The position numbers and the translations under genes are program-made. A stretch of DNA of 7,481 bases from Phycisphaerae bacterium (GTDB lineage: Bacteria; Planctomycetota; Phycisphaerae; UBA1845; UTPLA1), in assembly GCA_029259995.1 (NCBI GenBank), contig JAJDEC010000683.1, positions 1 through 7,481 of the forward strand, read 5' to 3'. The notes beneath the pieces were generated by a model. It had not been told where the DNA came from, made no database searches, and saw only the letters and a list, made by a program, of their open reading frames with translations. Position 1 is the first letter of the stretch. Each line of letters begins with the position of its first letter. Below are positions 1 through 5,783 of the stretch, piece by piece.

Positions 1-3000
1 CCTCATAGGGTTCGGCTTTCGCGCCAAGGCGACCTTCGTAGAAATGGTACGGCGACGGACCGATTCGACGTCCGTTGCGCTTGCCGATGAAGTACAACAT
101 CGGCGCCGTCTTCGCATCGATGACGAGACGTTTCTCACCCATGGCGTCGAGTTCTGACGTATCCGATGCGTCGTTCGTCACGACGGCGACGGCATCAGGC
201 AACGCCCGCAACATTTGCGGGGAAATGGTCGCGAGATCACCCAGCTCGTGACTCCATGGCTCAACGCTGTCGTCAAAGGGATACGATCGCAGGACGAAAT
301 CCGATTTCAGATCGTCCAGCTTGGAAAACAACAGCAATCTCTGCGTCGATTCGCCGCCAACACGATCCACAACCGCATCGATCGGGGGTATCCGGATTCC
401 ATCCGCGTTGAACGAAAGCAGTTCGTGCCCATTCACCGGATTCACGACTTTGACGGATCTTTTTCCGTGATAGATGACTGCGTGCGACCCATCGAGACTG
501 TCGAGACCGACAACCTGGTCCCCAAGCGCCAGTTCCCACGCGACTTCACCCGTCACGGCGCGCCTGGCAATCACCTTCGAATCCTGCATGCGAAGAATAT
601 AGGATCCACAGAAGGCCAATCGAACGTCTGTCAATTCCACGCTCATGTCGCCGAACACGTCGGCATCGTCGTTGTTGCTCGCGTCCGCCGAGCGTTCGCC
701 CACTGGAATCTGATACTCTCGAATCAGTAGACCTGTATCAATCTCAAGCACCGACGCACGAACGGCGGATTCGTCGACGCAGATGAGCCGTCCGTCCGAA
801 ATACGCATCGTCCCGATCGCGCGATCGGAAAACGTCCGGCGCCAGAGTGGTTCGGCGCCGTCGCGGGCCCCCGCCGCAACGATCGTATTGGGATCCGTCG
901 CCACAATGGCCACGCCCGCATGGCTGACAACGGGCGGATTCGGCAGCGGTCCCAGATGTCGAATCAACGGAATCGGCGTCCACATGACACGGCCCGTTTC
1001 CAATCCGATGGCTTCGGCCTGATCGGGACCGACCAGGATGGCAACGCGCCCATCGACGGCCATGGGTCTCGGCCCTTTGGCGGCCGCATCGGATGAATGC
1101 GATTCCGCAACGATATTCGGATCGTGAATCCAACGATGAATCTGCGCGTCGTCCGCATCCGCACGAATTCCGCGAAACTGATCCGACATGAAGGCGGGAA
1201 TCACAGTCAAAGTCGCCGCCGTATTCGTCGAGGAATCCCAGAAAGAGGACACGTTGTGATCGGCGGACGTCTCTCCGACATCGGGAACGACGTAAGACTC
1301 CGCGATCAACGCCAATTGACGCGAATCTCGCAGTATTGCCGGAATCCTGTCGGATGAACGGGAGGCGAGCCTGGAATCACACCAGGCGATGAATTGGCCG
1401 ATCGTCTCGATTTGTTCGCCGTTCTCGCGGCGACGAAAGTCGCCTCCGATGGGCGTCAGCGGATCCATGTCAGTCAAGAGATCAAGCAGGCGTCGCGCCG
1501 TATCAACATCCTGCGAGACGAATTCCGGCGGATCGGCACAGATCGACGCAAGGCGAACCATCGCAACCAGGCGGGATTCCGGATTTCGGGTTCTCTGAAT
1601 CGCGCGATTCAAGTGATGGACGGCGGACTCGATCATCCCCTCGGCCAGTTCACGATCCGCGATCTTCAAGTCCAGCGATGCGCCAAGCGGCATGAATGCA
1701 AGGGCATCGGAAATGCGCACCAGTGATGCAAGATCACGCCCCGAATCCAATTTGCCTGTCGCCGCCGAGAGAGCCGTCTCGATCGACGCCTGCCCGGCTT
1801 CAGAGGATTGATTGTAGAACTGTCTGAGACGCCGACCGATTTCCAACGCATCCTGAATTCGCCAATCGTCGTCAACCCGAATCGGCCGTCCGCGAGACTG
1901 AACGAGCAGGTTGACGCACATGTCGCCCGCATCCGCCTCATGCCCCGTGGCAAAATCGTGTGACGCGAGTGCCAGCCCCGCCGCCGTGCGATCCGTCGGC
2001 AGCCGGGCGGCGGCAACGGCCTCCTTCAATCGCACGGATCGGGCTTCGTCATCGCCCTCTTCCGCCATTTTGAGTAATACGCCGACGCGATAATGCGATA
2101 CACGATTTGAGTCCTCGGCCAGACTGGCCCTGTCGACATCCGCGTCCGACGACAAGTCTTTGGCCAGCGACGTGATCGCTCCGTCCGCGCGATCCAACCA
2201 ATCCAGCGCTGTCGTCCAATCCAGTCGCAAACTCGCCAGCCAGGCGAGACGCTGAAGCGCCTGGACATCGTTCGGATCCCGCTGAAGACGCGCCAATGCG
2301 AGTTGCTGCGCCCGAAGCGGATCGGGATACTTGGAAATCGTTGTTTGACCAACGCTGTACAAGGAGCCGTCAAACGCACCCAGATTTCCGAACACAATAC
2401 CCAGTCCGAGCATATCTTCGATACGCTCGCCCGTCGCCAGATCGAGCGCGGCAATGCCGTTAAACGTCGGCACCAACACGCGATCCTCGAATAAGAGCGG
2501 TCGGCCAGAGAGATGCATCGAGTCGACGCCTGACAATTCGGATTCGTCGGAATCGAACCGAAATCGAGTGCCGTCCCCGTGCGCCCAAATCGGTTCTCCA
2601 TCTTCGACCCGCAACGCACGGATGGACTTACCCGCAAGGATCACGACGTCGTCCGTCGCCCCCACGATATATCGATCATCCCCGCGCGCCTTTGACCACC
2701 GCAGCGTGCCCGACTCCGTATCAAACGCCAGCAGCTTGTCGGAATCCGACGACGCGAGAAGCACACACGTTCCCGCCTGGATCGGCGGCGTCGACAGCCA
2801 CTCGTCCCTCGGCGTCATCGCTGGATGATTGAACAGCGCGCCCGGGCGATCGTAGCCGGAAGACGAGAGTGAACCGATCCGATCGTAGTGCGCAAGCCAT
2901 CGAAGCGAGAGGTCATGTTCGTACAATGCCGTCAGGAGCCCGGCGCCGCTCGGCACAAAGACGCTCCCGTTCGCGATCGTCGGTTCCAGTAAGGCGTACA

Positions 3001-4594
3001 TCGGGAAGAAATTCACCCGTCCCGAGCCAATGGCGACTTCCTTGATGAGATCGCCGACTGTGTTCAATTCGCCCAGATACAAGTCGCCGTTTCTGACATA
3101 GGTCACGAGCATGTTGTCGCCATAGGCGATCGGCGTGCAGTAGAAATGAACGTCTGTCAGGCGATGATCACGCGGACCGCCGCGCCCACGCACCCACGCC
3201 AACAGACCGGAATCCGCCCGGTAGGCGAAAATCGCGTTACCACTGCCGATGATGCTCGAGTCGTATGAGGGTTGTCCGACAGGGATGCCGTCCTTTGTCG
3301 GGTTTCGCTCGTTCAGGCCCTTGTCCTGACCAATGACGAACACGAGCCCATTCGCTGTCGACACGGCCCCACGGTATTCTCGATAAAGCGACATCGTCGA
3401 GTAGTCGTCAAGCAGATCCGTGCCTTCAAACGGAACCCGACGCGATCCGAACCCGCCGACGAGCAATCGATGATCCAGCACGGGCCTGTTGATCGGACGC
3501 GTCGGAGGCAGCGCCTGCCAGAGTATCTCAAACGTCGCCGGATCGAGTGCGATCAATCCGGCGGGACACGTCACAAACACACGCTCAGCGTCGGTCACAA
3601 TCTGCCACACGGGCGGCCGTCCCTGGGCGTGAACAACACGACGAAACGCCTTCGGATCCGCCTTGTCCTTGGACGGCAGGATGGCCATGCTGCCTGAAGA
3701 AACGCTGATGAGCGGCTCCAATGGCTCCGCGAGCCCGACCGATGTGGGCCCCATTCGGCTGGACCACGTCCGGGCGCGATGCGAACGGATCATGCCGTTC
3801 GCCTCGTCTGACTCGAGAAATGCGCGCAACGACGCAACGCGCGCGCCGAATTCCGAATCGGCTTCCGGCGAATCGTCAATCGCGTCAATCGTTCGCTTCG
3901 CACGATCCGATCGCCCAAGCAACGCATAGGCCGCCGCACGACGCAGCGCAATCTCGCGGATCGGAACACGCGACTGACTTAGTGTTTCGAGGCGATTCAG
4001 GAATGCCAGCGCCTCGCCAGGATGCATTGAATCGAGCAACCACACCGTGAGCAGATCAAGCGCCTCGGGCCCGTGCGTCGTCATCGGGTAGACGCGCGCC
4101 ACTTCGCGCAAAAGGTTCATCTCGTGATTCTCGCGCGCCTGATCAAGCAGTCGTTTGGCCGTCGGATCAAACAGGATTCGATAGGCCTCGATACCGTCGG
4201 CAGGCAGCGCAGCGATCTGGGCCTGAGCCATCTCGATCGCGGAGTGATAGCTTCCATCGGAAGCGCGAATCAACGTGCTTCCGTGATCGCGAATAATCCG
4301 CTCGAGTGTGTCCGACACGAGCTTCCAGTCCTCGCGTTCGGCCGCCTCGGCGGCGCGGCGCAACCACGATTCAGCATCGCGATCATGGGCCGGCTGCAAC
4401 CCTCCCACGAAATCGACGTTGTCAGATTCAAGAGGGTCGACCAGGACCTTAAATCCCACATTCGGCGGCTGCACCTGCAATACGTCCTGGTCGTCGTTCT
4501 GAGCGATGGCGACGCCGACTTGAAGCCAACAGGCGATGGCCGCGATTGACGTCAACACGATCCGGACACGATCGTCCCGAGCCCCGTGCGTCAT
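1..4594 (-). CDS. Giant exported PQQ-type beta-propeller/TPR repeat protein (3' end outside window)
   Basis: An uninterrupted frame of 1531 codons runs from ATG (4594-4592) to the left edge, so the C-terminus is missing. Residues 1-31 look like a signal peptide: Arg at 6, 9 and 11, a hydrophobic stretch at about 12-30, and A-I-A before Gln32. A lipoprotein reading with Cys22 is less likely because the hydrophobic run continues past it. About 55-290 is helical and TPR-like. About 295-755 is a first propeller with repeats such as GLIALDPATFEILW (346-359), AIFAYRADSGLLAW (454-467), LLAFDTESGTLRW (621-633) and RALRVEDGEPIW (ending 670). From P757 a second Ala/Leu-rich TPR-like region runs to about 1090. 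A second propeller follows, with IGLETGRVMW (1196-1205) and VTGEVAW (1347-1353). PQQ-like propellers of this kind usually act as scaffolds (as in BamB) or, less often, as quinoprotein dehydrogenases. I see no dehydrogenase catalytic signature, so a periplasmic or surface scaffold role is inferred. No Shine-Dalgarno precedes the ATG. The gene is divergent from the comEC operon, and its substrate is unknown. Confidence 0.88.
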   Translation of the reverse strand, partial: MTHGARDDRVRIVLTSIAAIACWLQVGVAIAQNDDQDVLQVQPPNVGFKVLVDPLESDNVDFVGGLQPAHDRDAESWLRRAAEAAEREDWKLVSDTLERIIRDHGSTLIRASDGSYHSAIEMAQAQIAALPADGIEAYRILFDPTAKRLLDQARENHEMNLLREVARVYPMTTHGPEALDLLTVWLLDSMHPGEALAFLNRLETLSQSRVPIREIALRRAAAYALLGRSDRAKRTIDAIDDSPEADSEFGARVASLRAFLESDEANGMIRSHRARTWSSRMGPTSVGLAEPLEPLISVSSGSMAILPSKDKADPKAFRRVVHAQGRPPVWQIVTDAERVFVTCPAGLIALDPATFEILWQALPPTRPINRPVLDHRLLVGGFGSRRVPFEGTDLLDDYSTMSLYREYRGAVSTANGLVFVIGQDKGLNERNPTKDGIPVGQPSYDSSIIGSGNAIFAYRADSGLLAWVRGRGGPRDHRLTDVHFYCTPIAYGDNMLVTYVRNGDLYLGELNTVGDLIKEVAIGSGRVNFFPMYALLEPTIANGSVFVPSGAGLLTALYEHDLSLRWLAHYDRIGSLSSSGYDRPGALFNHPAMTPRDEWLSTPPIQAGTCVLLASSDSDKLLAFDTESGTLRWSKARGDDRYIVGATDDVVILAGKSIRALRVEDGEPIWAHGDGTRFRFDSDESELSGVDSMHLSGRPLLFEDRVLVPTFNGIAALDLATGERIEDMLGLGIVFGNLGAFDGSLYSVGQTTISKYPDPLRAQQLALARLQRDPNDVQALQRLAWLASLRLDWTTALDWLDRADGAITSLAKDLSSDADVDRASLAEDSNRVSHYRVGVLLKMAEEGDDEARSVRLKEAVAAARLPTDRTAAGLALASHDFATGHEADAGDMCVNLLVQSRGRPIRVDDDWRIQDALEIGRRLRQFYNQSSEAGQASIETALSAATGKLDSGRDLASLVRISDALAFMPLGASLDLKIADRELAEGMIESAVHHLNRAIQRTRNPESRLVAMVRLASICADPPEFVSQDVDTARRLLDLLTDMDPLTPIGGDFRRRENGEQIETIGQFIAWCDSRLASRSSDRIPAILRDSRQLALIAESYVVPDVGETSADHNVSSFWDSSTNTAATLTVIPAFMSDQFRGIRADADDAQIHRWIHDPNIVAESHSSDAAAKGPRPMAVDGRVAILVGPDQAEAIGLETGRVMWTPIPLIRHLGPLPNPPVVSHAGVAIVATDPNTIVAAGARDGAEPLWRRTFSDRAIGTMRISDGRLICVDESAVRASVLEIDTGLLIREYQIPVGERSADASNNDDADVFGDMSVELTDVRLAFCGSYILRMQDSKVIARRAVTGEVAWELALGDQVVGLDSLDGSHAVIYHGKRSVKVVNPVNGHELLSFNADGIRIPPIDAVVDRVGGESTQRLLLFSKLDDLKSDFVLRSYPFDDSVEPWSHELGDLATISPQMLRALPDAVAVVTNDASDTSELDAMGEKRLVIDAKTAPMLYFIGKRNGRRIGPSPYHFYEGRLGAKAEPYE
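813..828. repeat. Perfect 16-bp palindrome within the propeller gene
   Basis: CCGATCGCGCGATCGG is its own reverse complement. It contains two CGATCG units and lies in the coding sequence of the second propeller, where it encodes SDRAIG. It may simply reflect the GATC-rich style of this DNA. No function is assigned. Confidence 0.5.
4499..4594 (-). other. Predicted signal peptide region of the propeller protein
   Basis: Codons 1-32 give a short n-region with three Arg and two Asp, a hydrophobic core (I12-L14, I17-A21, then W23-I30) and an AIA motif at 29-31 just before Gln32, followed by an acidic NDDQD stretch. This fits Sec export with cleavage after Ala31. It also supports the chosen ATG, because starting later (for example GTG at codon 13) would remove the basic n-region. 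Confidence 0.65.
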
Positions 4595-4606
4595 GCCCGG
4601 ATTTCT

Positions 4607-4643
4607 GACAGGGCAGAATCCCCGCCGGGAAAGTCTGCCCGTC
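4607..4643. repeat. Imperfect inverted repeat in the probable 5' leader of the propeller gene
   Basis: GACAGGGCAGA (4607-4617) pairs with TCTGCCCGTC (4634-4643): seven contiguous pairs, a bulged A, then three more. The 16-base spacer contains a smaller CCC/GGG inverted repeat. The element ends 12 bases before the ATG at 4594. In a minus-strand transcript it would fold close to the start codon, so it could affect translation, or it could be an operator. The function is inferred from position only. Confidence 0.45.
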
Positions 4644-4785
4644 GGAGCGATTCGCCGGAATTGATGTGCCCGAGGCGTTACCATCATGCTGATCGCTGTT
4701 GCCCCCTAAAGCGCCCGCCGCCGCCCCTGGCGGAACGACACGCCCGATTCGTCGAACCGATCATCGCATGATACGTGCAAAATCC

Positions 4786-4800
4786 GATAATCTCTACAAT
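4786..4800 (+). promoter_or_regulatory. Possible -10 region for the membrane protein-comEC unit
   Basis: GATAAT (4786-4791) and TACAAT (4795-4800) each match the sigma-70 -10 consensus at five of six positions. They lie in the most AT-rich part of the intergenic region, about 100 bases upstream of the ATG at 4902. No convincing -35 hexamer lies 16-18 bases upstream of either, so this is a weak call made on one box and location. Confidence 0.22.
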
Positions 4801-4825
4801 ATCAGCGATCCCGATCGGTCTTGAG

Positions 4826-4834
4826 TTATCCACA
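4826..4834 (+). promoter_or_regulatory. Perfect DnaA-box nonamer (TTATCCACA)
   Basis: TTATCCACA is identical to the high-affinity DnaA binding site consensus. It lies in the intergenic region, about 25 bases downstream of the possible -10 boxes and 68 bases before the ATG at 4902. I saw no second box and no dnaA/dnaN/gidA-type neighbour, so it is not evidence of an origin. It could be a transcriptional DnaA site, or chance. Confidence 0.35.
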
Positions 4835-4901
4835 GGCATCGTTAGTCTCAACGCGGCCGCCGTCGCGGGCTTTCGCGCCGACAGGCACTGGGCAACACCC
4901 G

Positions 4902-5765
4902 ATGAGCATCGACCCATCCCGGCCTCCAATCTTCGTACGTCTCTGGCTCGACTTTGCCGCATGCCTGCGCTTTCTTTTTCTTGACGTGGCAGAAACCAAT
5001 GACGACAGGCAGCAGACGGATCGACGCGCCTGGCCGATGATCCCGATCGGACTACTCGTCGGCATGCTCTGGGTAGGTACATTCCGGGCGACATGGAAGG
5101 TATTCGGAGAAATCGGCAGTTTGCGGCTGATTCCAAGCCTGGCCATTGTCGTCCTCTTGGCGGTTTTCACCGGACGTCCCATGCTCCGCGCCGCGATGCG
5201 ACTTGTCGAAGACGCGCGAGGCAGGTCGGCAGTCCATCGGAACATGCCCATTGTCGGTCAAAACTCGATTCTGCTGATGGTGCTGGTCTTACTCGGCCAC
5301 TTCGTGCTCATCCTCAGTATTCAGGAGCTGCGCGGCTGGTGGCCTTCGCTCGACGACTGGCGCAGCTGGTTCAACTGGATGTATCCACGTCCGATCTATC
5401 GCCCACTTCTGCTGACACCGTTGTGGGGGCATTGGGGCGTATTGATCGCCTTGAACACAGGACGAGCCGCTGAAGACGCCGACTCTCTCACGCGCGCGTT
5501 TGGCCGTCATCTGAGCGTTTGGAAGCTGGCTGCGTATTCCGCGCTGCCGATCTTCCTGACGAGCGTGTATTGCAGCCGCAGTGGTAATTTCTTCACAGGT
5601 CCGATGATCGCCCTTATTCTCCTTGGGGCGACGATTCTCTTTTCGACAATTGTCGCGAACCTTCGCGGCGGACAGTCGCGCACATCCGCGCTGTCCGCGG
5701 GTTTGTTCACGCAGATGACGTTCATTCTTTTGTACAGGGCATTCTGGCCGCTCATCGAACGATGA
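4902..5765 (+). CDS. Uncharacterised multi-pass inner-membrane protein, upstream of comEC
   Basis: This 287-residue frame starts at ATG 4902 and ends at TGA 5763-5765. I do not recognise the family. The first 42 residues are amphipathic and charged. Hydrophobic segments then lie at about 43-62, 74-90, 120-140, 166-185, 207-222, 231-253 and 264-284, giving six or seven membrane passes. Between the third and fourth is a loop of about 25 residues (about 142-167) that is dense in Trp and aromatic residues (W146, W147, W153, W156, W159, then YPRPIYRPL), followed by LWGHWG at 174-179. Such a pattern is likely structural or conserved, but no catalytic motif is evident. An in-frame TTG at 4821 would add 27 codons of non-conserved appearance, so I prefer the ATG. 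No Shine-Dalgarno is visible. comEC begins 18 bases after the stop, so co-transcription is likely. A role in DNA uptake is only a context-based guess. Confidence 0.85.
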   Translation: MSIDPSRPPIFVRLWLDFAACLRFLFLDVAETNDDRQQTDRRAWPMIPIGLLVGMLWVGTFRATWKVFGEIGSLRLIPSLAIVVLLAVFTGRPMLRAAMRLVEDARGRSAVHRNMPIVGQNSILLMVLVLLGHFVLILSIQELRGWWPSLDDWRSWFNWMYPRPIYRPLLLTPLWGHWGVLIALNTGRAAEDADSLTRAFGRHLSVWKLAAYSALPIFLTSVYCSRSGNFFTGPMIALILLGATILFSTIVANLRGGQSRTSALSAGLFTQMTFILLYRAFWPLIER

Positions 5766-5783
5766 GTCTCGCGATCGCTGACA

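Larger units (their letters stand above)
4595..4901. other. Divergent intergenic control region
   Basis: These 307 bases separate the starts of two divergently transcribed units, so both promoters should lie here. The half next to the propeller gene is GC-rich and holds an inverted repeat. The part from about 4765 to 4835 is AT-richer and holds a possible -10 hexamer and a DnaA-box nonamer. A plus-strand frame can be opened at TTG 4821 and runs into the membrane-protein gene, but its 27 extra codons look like random Pro/Ser/Arg-rich translation. I found no other gene, tRNA or terminator here. Confidence 0.7.

Noticed and set aside
215..730. Plus-strand frame of 171 codons
   Set aside because: It lies opposite the continuous 1531-codon minus-strand frame, which has a clear propeller pattern. 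The translation lacks any recognisable motif, so it is an antisense shadow.
2026..2637. Minus-strand frame of 203 codons in a different frame
   Set aside because: It overlaps the propeller gene on the same strand, and its product is rich in Arg, Ser, Trp and Cys with no domain pattern. It is a frame-shifted shadow.
4073..4549. Plus-strand frame of 158 codons opposite the N-terminus of the propeller protein
   Set aside because: It is antisense to the signal peptide and first TPR-like region. No start context or family resemblance supports it.
4721..4733. Short CCGCC/GGCGG hairpin in the intergenic region
   Set aside because: Only five pairs in a GC-rich run, with no T-run on either strand, so it is not a credible terminator.
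4821..4901. TTG-initiated 27-codon N-terminal extension of the membrane protein
   Set aside because: The extra residues look like random translation of non-coding DNA, include the DnaA-box sequence, and precede a good ATG.
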